Positions 34,180 through 54,399 of a DNA stretch of 64,000 nt are shown here, one piece after another. The DNA lies in the NCBI GenBank assembly GCA_963573385.1, contig CAUYLG010026740.1:1-64000 (forward strand), in the 5' to 3' direction. The notes below the pieces were generated by a model that was not told the DNA's origin, made no database searches, and worked only from the letters and a program-made list of their open reading frames with translations. This DNA comes from Cacajao melanocephalus. Its lineage: Eukaryota; Chordata; Mammalia; Primates; Pitheciidae. The translations under genes and the position numbers were made by a program. Positions within the stretch are counted from its first letter, which is position 1, and every line of letters starts with the position of its first letter.

Positions 34180-34745
34180 ATGGTTGAAGTTGAACTGGTT
34201 TTGTAGCAACCCTGTTCTATTCCCAGTCTTCCACATCTCAATAAATAGTAACATAATTCACATAGATGATAGGAGCAAAAACTTAAGGTAGACCTCAGAT
34301 TTCTTTTTTCCTTTTCTTTATTCCACTCTATTAAACACTCATCAATTAAATCTCTAAAATATATCTATCTGAAATCCACCCCGTTTTCTCCATATCATTA
34401 CTGGCACCATAGACCAAAGCAGAATTACTTCTAACCTGTGTTACTGCTATTGCCTTCTTAACTGATTTTTCTTCTTTCACTTTTGCTTCTTTGCAACCCA
34501 TTCTTTATCCAAAAACAGCAATGATTTTCTATCTAAATATAAATTAGAATTGTCAATGCTTCAGTGGACTCCAGTTATATATAGCATAAATTCCAAACTG
34601 CTTTCCATGATCTATAAAAGTCATTGCCTTACTGGTTCTTGAATACCATTTTCCCTCATGTGGTTCTCTAACCATCCATCCTATGTTTCCTTTTTATTCA
34701 CTGTTCCTCATATCATTCCCAGATTAACTATGTAAGTCACTTTGC
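34180..34745 (+). mobile_element. L2 LINE fragment
   Basis: A long collinear match to the L2 3' half. Landmarks: 'aaaatatatctatctgaaat', 'tattgccttcttaactg', 'gtggactccagttatat' and 'aaattccaaactgctttcc'. Stops are frequent, so it is non-coding. Confidence 0.7.
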
Positions 34746-34789
34746 TTTAATTTTTTAATGCCAGTTCTTGAATTATTAACATCTATGGT

Positions 34790-35045
34790 GGGCAGCCTTT
34801 AAAATGGCTCCCAGTGATTTCTACCTCCTGGTATTCATGCTCTTGTTTAATCCCCCTTTTTCCTATGAGCTTGACCTAGTGGTTCATTTCTATGAATAGA
34901 GTCTGAGGAAATTTGTGATGTCACTTTCACAAGCAGGTTACAAAGATATTGTGCTGCCAGTGTGCTCACCTTCTCTTACTCTCTCAATTGCTTCCTCTGA
35001 GGGAGAGTAGTTATCATGTGTCACACCGCTTTACGCCCAAACGAT
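34790..35045 (+). mobile_element. Probable old MaLR/ERVL-type LTR fragment
   Basis: 'gtgggcagcctttaaaatgg', 'ggtattcatgctcttgtt', 'aatagagtctgaggaaatt' and 'gatgtcactttcacaagca' are phrases from a widespread old LTR, which I cannot name with confidence. Confidence 0.45.
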
Positions 35046-35668
35046 AAGAAACTAATATTTACAGAGAATATCCAGCAAGGTTCTGGTCTCTCTCCAAATA
35101 GCTACACCTCAGGATTATAGAAATCCCTCCTTCCTTGCCACTTTAGGGGTAATGGTTGTGATGATTCTTGCTATTTCTGGTGCCAGCAGTCCTTGCCTAT
35201 TTCTTTTTAGTTCTTTTAAACTGCCACACTGTTATAAATGGTTCTATGTTGAATTTTGCTCATATAATACAGTTTAACTTGGCAATACATTTTCTGTTGG
35301 GACACAGATGCACGTAGGAGAATAAGGGCAGACTCCCATAAATAAACAATTAGCAATCTTGTTAGACAGTCAACTCACAGAGAGAAAAATGACAAAAAGA
35401 AAAAAAAAATGGAAAGATCAGAATGAAGGCCTTAATATTGGACAATATGTCATAAAGGTTTTTTTGTAGCCTCCTGGCCCTCCCACTCACCCAGTGACAC
35501 ACATTAAAACAGCTAATAAGGCAAAATTCAGTCATCTTTGATATTGCTCACATATTTCCAACTTTTTAAAAATTTTTTACCAGAGATGTGTGCTTGCATA
35601 TTTATAACCTCATGGTTATAAAATAGCAGTGAAATCTTTAGGCATCAGAACTTTATTTCTTTCTTCTC
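35046..35668. other. Unassigned DNA
   Basis: Some phrases near 35180-35310 ('tggtgccagcagtccttg', 'tctgttgggacacagatgc') hint at an ancient repeat, but I cannot assign it. Confidence 0.4.
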
Positions 35669-35974
35669 TTTTTTTTTTTAAGGCATGGTCTCTCCCTGTC
35701 GCTGGGGCTGGAGAGCAGTATCACAATCATGACTTACCATAGCCTCAACCTCCTGAATTCAAGTGATCCTCCCACCTCAGCCTTCCTTCCCAGTAGGTGG
35801 GACTACAGGAATGTGCCACCACATCCAGCTAATTTTTTTTTTTTTTTTTTTTTTTTAAGAGACAGGGCTTCACCATGTTAACCAGGCTGGTCTCCAGCTC
35901 CTGAGCTCAAGTGATCCTCTCGCCTTTGCCGTCCAAAGTGCTGAGCTATTAGGCATGAGCCACCTTGCCTGGCC
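35669..35974 (-). mobile_element. AluJ-like element, antisense
   Basis: A poly-T head, a diverged left monomer ('gtcgctggggctggagagca'), a long internal T-run at about 35829-35858, and an end at 'cttgcctggcc'. The flanks 'agaactttatttc' and 'agaagtattttc' look like a decayed target duplication. Confidence 0.9.
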
Positions 35975-35984
35975 AGAAGTATTT

Positions 35985-36995
35985 TCAAAAACAAGAAGCA
36001 AGGTAAGGAGGTGATGAGACAGGAGAATTCGCTGGACCCCTTCACCTGCAACAGGGGTGTGGTTCACTTACTTGGCCACTGTGCTCAAATCCCTTGCAGG
36101 AGGGAGAGTACACAGGTGAGTGGGTACAGGGGCCAGAGTGAGTACTTCTGGGCTCTGGCCCCATGGTAGCATTTAGGGGTACATTATAATTAATGCTCTT
36201 TTAACAGATGCCAGTCCAAGGATGGCTAAGTGTTAACCAGCTCAGTGAAGAGTCAGGGTGACAGCCTTTTACACTCTGCCTTCTTGGTACCTGGGTTCTT
36301 TTCTGGCATCTGGGAAGAATCAGGTCACATGTACTTGAAAGATGTTGAATGCAGAGGTTTCATTAAGCAGTAGAAGTGGCTCTCAGTGGAAGGGGAGCTG
36401 GAAAGGGGATGGTGCGGGAAGAAGGTGATCTTTCCCTGAAGATGCAATCTCCACTCTGCTCCTCTCTGAAGTCCTGCTGTCTGAAGTTAAACAGCATCTC
36501 TCTGTAGTCTCCAATGCTCAGTTGCTTCTTCTCTCCACGTTCAGCCACTTGTCCCTCTGCCAGCTGAGGTCTGAAGTTTATATGGATACAAGATACTGGG
36601 CTGGGGTGAGCCAAAAAGCAACATTTAGGTGCAAAAATAGGAATGCCTCTTCTCAGGGCAGTGGGTCCAGGCTAGAGGATGGAGCCCTCTCTAGGGACAC
36701 CATCTTCCTGCTTCCTGCCTGTATCAGTGACAGATTAGGGATGATCAAAGCCCTTAATTTGTGTGATGCCCCCATATTTTTGGCAACATTGGAACTTTTT
36801 TAGGAGCCATAAGTCTTACACTTCCCTCTCCTTTGCTAGAGTTTTGTCAAAGGGCAAACTTGAACTGCAAGGAAAACTGAGAAAAGAGGAGTCTGGCAAA
36901 AGAGAATGGGGATCTTCATAATGACTCACTCCTAGAACTGGAAGTCCATTTTAGCTTCCCAGATCAAGGAAAGTTGACCTCTAGCAATCACACAA
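35985..36995 (-). mobile_element. ERV LTR of about 1 kb, antisense, family not named
   Basis: Read on the minus strand it has a TATA-like ATATAAA (complement of 36577-36583) and, about 215 bp further, a degenerate poly-A region (complement of 'gaggtttcattaagcag', about 36354). Text such as 'tggctctcagtggaaggg', 'gaagtcctgctgtctgaag' and 'tttgctagagttttgtcaaa' belongs to a long ERV LTR I recognise but cannot name. The borders are approximate and no target duplication was found. Frames at 36363-36614 and 36522-36803 fall inside it and are not genes. Confidence 0.6.
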
Positions 36996-39900
36996 GTTCC
37001 AGATGTTTTAATCAGGGAAGGAAAAGGAGAAAGGTTGTGAATACCAACTAATATTTTCTACAACAAGCACTTACTCCATATTATAATGACTTCATTAAAT
37101 TTCTTTAATCCTACTACATAAATTATATATTTCTAATCTTAATCTCAGTGAAATGCATATATTATTCAATAAGTGTTAATTGAGTATAGGAATAGACAAA
37201 CTGATAGGTATTGCAATAAAATATGTTTACTTTGGGTTTCTTTTTTATATATACTAGATATGGGTATTTGACCATTGACTAATACATTTTCCTTTTTTCT
37301 GATATAGAACACTATCCTTATCAGATTTTTGCTAATATTGATTTTTCACTTCAAAACTATACTATACTAAAACTATTGGTTTATGATATAATCTGTACAT
37401 GTCTGTTTTCCAAACCATATATTCCAAGCTACTTTAAGCCAGGAATCATGTCTTTATTTTACATCTTTGTGACATTTAAAAATGTCCTAAGACATAAAGA
37501 AGTGGTGAGTTTTAGTAAACAAACTAGCAGATTTGGGGTACTAAAATAAGCATATTGCAGGAAAATTTCTCAGTCTATGTGTTCCATATTACCTTATCTT
37601 TTAAATGGGACTGTTAAGAATCTGATGTCAAAAATTGTGTTACAATCAATTATAATACATATTTGCCTATAACATTTAAAATTCTGTGCATATAAGAAGT
37701 ATTAGTGTTAATTTAAGTGATGGATATCTGTCAAATATTTAACATTCTTCTCAGTTCAAGATTCAAATTAAATATTAATATAGGTATTTTTAAACCACAT
37801 TCATACAGTTACATATTTTGGGTTAATTCTGAAAAATTGCTACAGGTAATACTCATCTACTCCACTGAAACTAACCAAATGTGAGACAGTTTAAGTACAC
37901 TGAAATATATGCCCTCAAGATCTTTTTACATGAGCTCTAAGCCAACCCAGAGGTAATAATTTTATTCTCAATTATTTTACTAATTCCTGATAAAACTTAG
38001 GTGCTAATAACTCATCATGTTAACCCTTCCTAGAATTTTATGTAATATAATTTTACATTGTAAATATAAAGATCACAATAAGCGTACTATAAGCCAACTT
38101 TACAGGTACCACATAAAAATAACATTGGAAAATTTTTTTAAAAAATTTCAAAGGCAGCAATTCATTTGCTGAGGGAAAAGTTTTAATGAGAAACAATGTC
38201 ATATCCATATCTTTGATAAAATTTATTCCAAATAATTTGATTTCTTGATTTTTATTATCTAAATTAGTCCTAGTTGCATTTCTGTGTTTCAGAGTTAAAA
38301 TGGGGTGGGGGGCTCAAATTTGAAGCTTCTTTCTATTTTATGTCAAGAAAATTTTTACTCAGACCCTGTCTGAGTATTTCAAGGAATATCCCAAAAATGT
38401 GATAGTCAGTCAACCCCAAATTAACTTTAATAAAAGATATTTTATTGTGCCTACAACTACCTTATTGTAAAATCTACTCACTAGTTTTAGTTTTGCACAA
38501 CAGAAATACTACAAGAAAATGCTCTTTCTCCCTACAGAGTGTAGAAATACCCATATGCACACACAGGTATATCCATGTACACATGCACATGTTTTTGGAT
38601 TCCCCCTATGATACTGATTTGCTCACAAGAAGTGTTTGTTTTTTTATTTCGCTATCCTCCTATTCTTGTGGTAAGTACAAGAGATGACCTGCCTGATGAG
38701 GAAAAAGTTCTGCAAATGCCTAGCTTTTTTTCCTGAGACTGATTTATTAGTCAAAGCACAAAGTAGTAGTAAGTTCACCTTGTCTAATATCAGCTACATG
38801 CCAAGCCCTTAATTTCCCAGGAAACAAAGCAATTCAACCAGAAATCATATTAGAAAAATACAAATTTATGTTATTTTCATAGTTTTCTTATATTTTACAT
38901 TTTGTTTTTTATTGGCATGCATCAGCCTATTTCAAATCAATGAAAAAGGAAAACACACTAAGTAAAGTCCCAATGCTTACACACATACTTCATAGTCATA
39001 GTGGTTGTTCTGCTTTTATTCCTCTACTTTTTAGTTTTATTGTAATTTCTAGGAAGGGACCAAAAAAAAAAATCTCGGTAGGAGAAGGTAGTATACTTTA
39101 TATATATATAAAAAAAAAGCAGTTAGAAATAAAATGAAAAATCCCATAAAGGACCATTTAAAAAAATAATTACAACTAATTTCCAATAAATTCCCTAATC
39201 TTAGACTAAAGATAGGCTTCCAAAAGGAAAAAATTGAGGAAAATACAATAACAGTAGAAATTACAAAGAGAAAAGATTTTTATGTAAAATATCTTTATTG
39301 TAGACAGAAAGGCTTTTTAAAAGGAAAAAATATGATGCTTCAGTAACTAAAAAATGATAATGATGTTTCAAAACCGAATCAATAAGGATTGCATTTAAAG
39401 TGTGATACAAGAAAGCATAAAGACGTGACAGGACTTAAGACTTATTTTTTTATTTTTATTTTTTTTGGTCCTTATTGAAGGAGTAATTCCACTTAAAAAG
39501 GCAACAATTTAATTTTCAGATGAAGTGTTTTGGAGAACATTTTTCTACTCTTTCAGAGGATAAATATATGGGACATTATCAAGCCTCCTTGCAGATAATG
39601 CTTAATATATTAATTTTGTTTTTTCTTTCAAAAACTCCCAGAAATTTTAAATAAAACGTCAGATCGGTTTTTCCGAAAGCTAACATATTTATCAACAAAA
39701 GTAGATTTAAAGATGTCATGGTGCAAAATCTACCAAACTATTGTTTGTAAGTTTCATAACGCATTTGAACAGAAAAGTAAGAGACAAGAAAATCAGTAAC
39801 TCCAGGAATAAAATTTTATTCATATTGATGACATATGCTGACAGAGCTTCACAAATGGTTATATGAAATAAACAAAATGTTCCTAAGTTCCTTCTCTAGG

Positions 39901-40156
39901 AATTTGGAATATGAAGTTCAAAATAGGGAAGTATGCATGGAAGGCAAGTTCAGCTGAAACTACACAGAAAGATTATGAAGAAACCCAGGTGACAACTTCC
40001 TAGAACCTGTGGATTTTGAAATGTAGTTCCTAAAACTCACTCTTTTAGTGATCCAAGATTAATAGGGTCTTGGAAACATAAATTATCCTAAAACCACACA
40101 AACTCAAAGAAGATCCAGTGTTATTCATTGCTTTGCAATGAAAATGCATGCTGTTC
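36996..40156. other. Unique-looking AT-rich DNA
   Basis: About 3.1 kb with no nameable repeat. There are A-runs at 39062 and 39111. No exon, RNA gene or structured motif is convincing. Confidence 0.45.
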
Positions 40157-40613
40157 ACATGATACAGTAGATTGAATTGTATCTCCCAAAAAGATATGTC
40201 TAAGTCCTAACCCTGGAGATGTGAGTGAAGTTTTATTTGGGGAATAAAAAGGTCTTTGAAGATATAATTAAGTTACGGATCTTTACATGAGATCATACTG
40301 GATTTCAAATAGGATTTAAATCCATGACTAATGTCAAGGAGAGGCAATATGACACACAGAGAAGACCATGAGAAGATGAAGACAGAGATTGGCATTACAC
40401 TGCCACAAATCAAAGAACACCAAGAGCCACCAGCAGTGGAAAGAAGCAGGAAAAGAAATTCCCCTAGAATGTTTGGAAGGAGAAAGCATGGGCCTGCCAA
40501 TAACTTAATTGCAATCTTCTGGCTTGAGCATGAGAGAATACATGTCTTTTTTTTTTTTAAGCCACCAAATTTGTGGTAATTTGTTATGGCATCCTAGAAA
40601 ACTATACACATGA
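40157..40613 (+). mobile_element. MLT1 LTR with direct-repeat flanks
   Basis: 'gtatctcccaaaaagatatg', 'aagtcctaaccctgg', 'gagaagatgaagacagagat' and 'taagccaccaaatttgtgg' identify an MLT1. CACATGA occurs at 40156-40162 and 40607-40613 and may be the target duplication. A T-run at about 40548-40559 lies inside it. Confidence 0.85.
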
Positions 40614-46769
<6,156 letters not shown>

Positions 46770-46794
46770 CTGTAATCTTAATAAATTGTCAATG

Positions 46795-46935
46795 TAGATA
46801 TTATCCTCTTTTGGTAGTAATAAAGTTGAGGTTTAGGAAATTTAAATAAATTGCCAAAAGTCACAAAGTTAGCAAATGGCAGAAGCAGAATTCAAACCTA
46901 CATTTAACTAATTTGAAAGAGTGTTTAAAATGCAT
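46795..46935 (+). mobile_element. MIR fragment
   Basis: 'ttgaggtttaggaaatttaa', 'agtcacaaagttagcaaatg' and 'agcagaattcaaacctacat' correspond to the MIR core and 3' half. Confidence 0.7.
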
Positions 46936-49000
<2,065 letters not shown>

Positions 49001-49814
49001 TACATACAGTGAAGCATGTGTAACCACAAAGTGCAGTCTAAACGTTCCCTTCAGCAAGCAAGCATTGTCCCCGTCCACAAAATTCATAACACAGCAAAAA
49101 GAAAGTGCAAGATTCAAACATTATCACTGCATTGATTAAAAATTGTTCAAGTGGCCAGTAGTAGCTTCTTAGAATGACTTTTTTGGACACTGTGGTGCTC
49201 CGTCTAGATCCCTCAGCCAAGGTGACAACTCCTCCCAAGGGCTTCCTGCATCTAGTGGGTGATAATGAGGAACACCATGACACAGCCTCCAACTCGGAAC
49301 AATTCTGAAGGGATATCCTAATTCTGAACCCTCCATGAGGTTGGCTGGGGCTTTCACTAGGAGCGCATGACAGCTTGACATCCCTTCTACCAAATCCTAA
49401 TTATTTTCCCTTTCCACAGGTGCTAATCCCAAGAGCACTTTCTAGTAAATGTTCTGCATTTAAAAGGCCTCACTTTTAGTGGGACAGCCTCATTCCCCAC
49501 TTGCTTCATACTCATTTGCTAGACCAAACTTAACATTCTCATTCTCATTCACCAGACCCATCTTAACATTCTCAGCATTTCTCAGGCTTTCTCTTTTCTT
49601 TGGGGATTTGAGCACTGGAATGCTTCTGTTCAGACCACCCTTATCACCATTGTTCCAATCAGTGCTTGTCTGTTCACATTTCAGTTCAATACAGAGTTGA
49701 TCACTTCTGGGATGTTCCCCAAATCTTTCATTTTGGATTACAGGCTTTGCTTTAAGCTTTCTCGATACTATTTAGAGATTATCACACAAAAGTAATCATT
49801 TTTTTTGGTAATCT
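49001..49814. other. Unassigned, somewhat GC-richer DNA
   Basis: No family recognised. Short frames at 49038-49393 (minus strand) and 49479-49700 (plus strand) overlap or lack any domain. Confidence 0.4.
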
Positions 49815-49935
49815 TTCAATGAAGGATAAGACTTTTGAAGGCAGAGAATCTATTTTCTTCAGGTTTCTTCAATGTGTAGCACACTGAGTGATACAAAATT
49901 GTTTTTTAAATAAATATTTGTCAATTGAATAAAGC
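49815..49935 (+). mobile_element. L2 3' end fragment
   Basis: 'gaaggcagagaatctatttt' followed by 'aaataaatatttgtcaattg' is the typical L2 tail pattern. Confidence 0.5.
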
Positions 49936-50134
49936 AAGAAAGAAGCTTATGAGTGAGTGAAATAATAAATGAGGGTGAGTGAAAGTGATCCAAAGCCATT
50001 GGAGATATATTTCAGATCTTTCTCTGGCTATCTCTCCTTTTCACTAAGTTTATCAAGCATTCATTCTAATAAAATAGTAATAATGATAATAGTAAATGGT
50101 AACAATGAAAATATTATTAATATCTGACACTAAT

Positions 50135-50335
50135 AAAACCCTAAGTGTCAGGAGTTATGCTAAGTGATTTAAATGAATTATTATATTTCCTCCCAACAAC
50201 ATTGTTATGTGTAATTACTCTCATACTTAACCTCACTTTGAAGACTAGGAAGACAGAGAAGTTGAATATTTTTCCTAGATTTCACAGAAAAAAAGTGAGT
50301 GAGTTAAAGTCATCCACCTTTAAATAAATGCTAGG
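50135..50335 (+). mobile_element. MIR fragment
   Basis: 'gtgtcaggagttatgctaag', 'cctcccaacaacattgttat' and 'agaagttgaatatttttcc' follow the MIR layout from its 5' half. Confidence 0.65.
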
Positions 50336-53079
50336 TCAAGGAAGACATTTTAAACTCACTATTCTTTACTGCATATATTTTATTATATTTAAAAAATTAA
50401 GGAAACAAATTGGAACCAAAAAGCAGGGACATAGATTCAGACATTGGAATTATTGTCTTCTGAATGGCTTAGACTAATAAAAACTCTCAGATATCCATTT
50501 CCCTTATCTGTAAAACTTCAGTTTTAGTATCTAATAGAAGTTGGCTCAATAAATGAGATTTTTATGTATATACAATACGCATTAATTTCCCCCTCTTCTT
50601 GCTCTCTTTTGCCCCATAATGACTTATCTTTTATATAAAGTGTTAATTTATAATATGCTTTGGTTTTGACACAAAAACAATATAGATAATTAATTGTAGT
50701 ATATTTTGATATAAATCATCATGCTGTGCCCCTACAAAATATTAATTAAAATTAAAAATTGAAGTTAACTTTAAGTTTCAATTAAATTTTTCTTTCATGA
50801 TACATACTTTTTGTATTTTTCTAAATGACTCAAAAGCAACTACACCATTACAAAAACTCATCATAAAAAAATATATTACAATTTCTTGAGTGTGGGGGAG
50901 GAGAGTGAAATCAGAGTGACATATAGCACAGCTTCCTCTGTGTAATGAGCTTGGAAGATCAAAGAACCCTCTATTTTTCTTTTCTTTACAGCCAAACACA
51001 AAGAAACTTCACAGGAAAAGTTAAGTTGAAATTGTTCAGGTCATAGGTTACAATTAACTTATGACAGTTTTCTGTTAACCTATTACAGGAGAAACATCCA
51101 GGAAGCCATAAAAGAACATTCTATAAGTTTCTCTAGGACATGTTTTCAAATGGTACCGTATCACATTACCTAAAAATGTCATCACTGATGAATAGACTTT
51201 GTGGTAGATAGATACTTGTAGTTAATGTTCTTGCCCCAAGTGCTCCAAAACTACTTTTAAGAATTTAGGGAGATGACTTTAAGCCAATTTAATGTTTAGA
51301 AATACCACTCTAGGATCTGCATCATTCTTGTTATCACCATCCTGATAATCTGTAAAATTTATACACAGTAAGCCTGAGCCTGCAAGGAGTGAGCAGGCAG
51401 TAATTCATTGTTAGTCTATTTTCCAAATTCTATTATACTACTAGGTTATTAGGAAAATTATGTAAGATTAGTTGAGAAAAAATAAGAACATGTAGATATA
51501 ATGTAGATATAGAAAATGAAGCAAAATATTATAACTCCACATCCATAATTGTAGACTAAATATAGCTATAATTATTGTAGCTGAATTTTATGAGGAGAGA
51601 TATTATTTCTAGAGATTAGAATGATAATGTGGTAAGCAGAACTTTTTGTTAAGACAACTCAACACATTGATTCTATATTAGGAAATAAGAAAAATTTGCA
51701 GAAGCTTTCATAACTTTGCTTTTTAACTTCACATATTGAATCTTTGGGCTCCATTATTCAGAATAAAGATAACATTTACCACTTAAAAATTATTCTTTCA
51801 TCAGAGTACCTAGTTAACAAAAGTACCCCCAATTTTTCCTATTTAACTTCAAATTTTAAGTAACCAGAAGGCAATATTGACAGTGTTGTTTTAATCTATG
51901 TATGTATATTTACATGCATGTATTGCAAAATCAATTCCAATGTTCTGTAAATTTTTTCCAAAGTTAATACAGTTAATTTATTTTACTTTTCAAAACAAAA
52001 TTTAGTCCATTTTGTTACTATAATTCATACGTAGAAATATAATGGCTATACTTAATATTAGAAATATTTAATTGCTTTCTTAATACCTAAAATTATTTTA
52101 CATCTTAAGTTGAAGACAAAATGTCTCAAGTTTAATATATTGCAAAGTTTACACAACTTCAATTACAACATATAAACTTTGAACATGAACTAGAATTTGA
52201 TAGCTTATTGATATGCAGTACTATATTTATGAATATAAATTGGTTAAAAAAAACCTCTGGCATAGAAAATATTTTCCACATGTCTTAACACTGCTACAAA
52301 TGAAGAGATAATATACTTTAGAGAGAGAAATACTCTTTATAGTTATTACTTGGTAGCTTAAGGAGTAGAACTATGAAACACCAAAGAAGCAATAGCTACA
52401 GAAACATATAAACTACTGTAGCATGAAAGATGATGCTAATGTTATATATTTGCACATGACACTTGCTGTAAAATAAATGTAGATGAATAAAACAAGAATT
52501 TATTATCTTCTCTTTGATTATTTGCTTTATCTCAGCTCTATGGGGAACTGATCAGTTATAGTATTCTTTACCTATTTGCATTCCTATTTAGAATTGCTTC
52601 TTTTGGCAAACATTTCAGTAAGTTTTATGCATGAGAAAACCAAGTGTGTTTGAAATTGATAAAGGTTGTGAAGAGTTATATATTAGCTAAACAGAATTTC
52701 TGTAAATATATTTTAATGCAAATCTTATCAACCAAATGTCAGAATCACTCCAGTGATAGTTATGCTACTGCAACACGCTCACTCTAGAAAGGGGCAGGCT
52801 GTTCACCAGAGATTCACATTTTAAGCAGAGGCAAAAAAATTTATTTGTTCTGCATCTCTCCTGATAAACAAAGCAACTTTCTTGTTTATTCTCTGTTTAA
52901 ATAAAGGTGAATAATAAACATTTGATAAAAGTACTGTTAGAATAAGAAGAAATGCCTACTATATAGTCATTTCTCAAGAAAATAAATAAATTGTTCCTTG
53001 AAAATCTTCATAATACCTCTTCTCTGTTTCTTTAGGGTGTGATCTTTTATCTTTTTTGATACATATTTAAAATTCAATA
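50336..53079. other. Unique-looking AT-rich DNA
   Basis: About 2.7 kb without a nameable repeat, exon or RNA gene. Confidence 0.45.
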
Positions 53080-53920
53080 TCCCAAAGACACCGAGTATGT
53101 GTTGGAAACAGAGGTAGGGGTATTTCTTCTACTGGTCCTGTTTCTCTGGAGAACCCTGGCAAAAACAATATGTTTGCCTTTTGTTTCTGTTAATAATTTC
53201 CAGCTCTATTACAGTGTCATCAGAGAATGTTGTTTATATTCTGATTTTGAGGAAAGTACTGATGTTTTCTTTGTGACCAAATCATATGATCACTTTTTGT
53301 AATTGTGTCATAGCACTGGAGGAGGAGGCACATCATCAAGGTGTAGCATTCAAAATATAAGAATATAGTTTACCTAATTGGTTGTGTTATATAACTTTTC
53401 TGTTTCCTAATGTATTTCTTTTTTGTCCAATTAATCTGCCTTGTAATGTAGTAGTTTATTAAATCATCCTGTTATTATGGTGTTTCTATCTTCACACCCC
53501 TAATTCTCCATAACTTTTGCTTCATAATGGGTTTTACTTTATTAGGCACATAAATATAAACATCTTCAAGTCGAATTGTACCTTTTAGTATTACAATTGT
53601 TTTGTTTTTAGCATCTCTGGATGTCTTTGCAGATTGAAGGGTGAATCAGGATTACCATACCTTTCCTCTGTTTCTGTCTCTGTTTCCATCTCTATCTGTT
53701 TCTGGATGCCTGTGTCTTGTTGTTCTCTTTAATTTTAAACTCACATTCTGATTCAGATGTGTCTCTTTTTACAGTATGTAATTCAAATTTGTTTTGTGCA
53801 TCAAGCTAATTTTTTCCCTTTTATTAAGTGCATTAAACCCATGCATTTAATTTATATGTTTATATGACTAATATAATCACTACTCTGCCATATTTTCATA
53901 TGATCACACTTGTTTACTAG
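53080..53920 (-). mobile_element. Very old L1 (L1M/HAL1-like) fragment, antisense
   Basis: Antisense ORF2-like text is faintly visible: 'tttccagctctattacagtg', 'catcagagaatgttgttta', 'aggcacataaatataaac' and 'aagtgcattaaacccatgc'. Divergence is high, and the 67-codon frame at 53099-53302 is not a gene. Confidence 0.55.
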
Positions 53921-54399
53921 GAATAACTTTTCCTAATGAATTGTTTCCACATTTGTGACATAGGAGAGACAATTCTAATACAGTCTTACTAATGATTAAT
54001 GTAAAATTTCTATATTTATTTTGAGGAACTGGCATAATCATTAATTGATGCAAAAATGGGCTTGTACATTCATTTAAGATAATTTAAATTATGTGTATAT
54101 AGATATTGTTTAACAATATTATTTATCTACCTATATAACCCTGTATATAGACATGGTGAACAAAGCATTATGCTTTATATTAAAGAAATTTATAGTAAAT
54201 ATATGTGTATATGTTCCAGCATTAGGAATGCATCTATTTTCTATTTTTATTTTTTACTTTCTAGTTGCAGACCCTAAAATATTCATGTTATATATTTATT
54301 CTCAGGCATTAGAAATTTTTAAACACAAGTAACCATATAATGCAAAGAATTGTTTTAAATTAAAGTTGAAGACACTACTCAAGTTTTTAAAAATAGTTT
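53921..54399. other. Unassigned AT-rich DNA
   Basis: No feature recognised. Confidence 0.45.
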
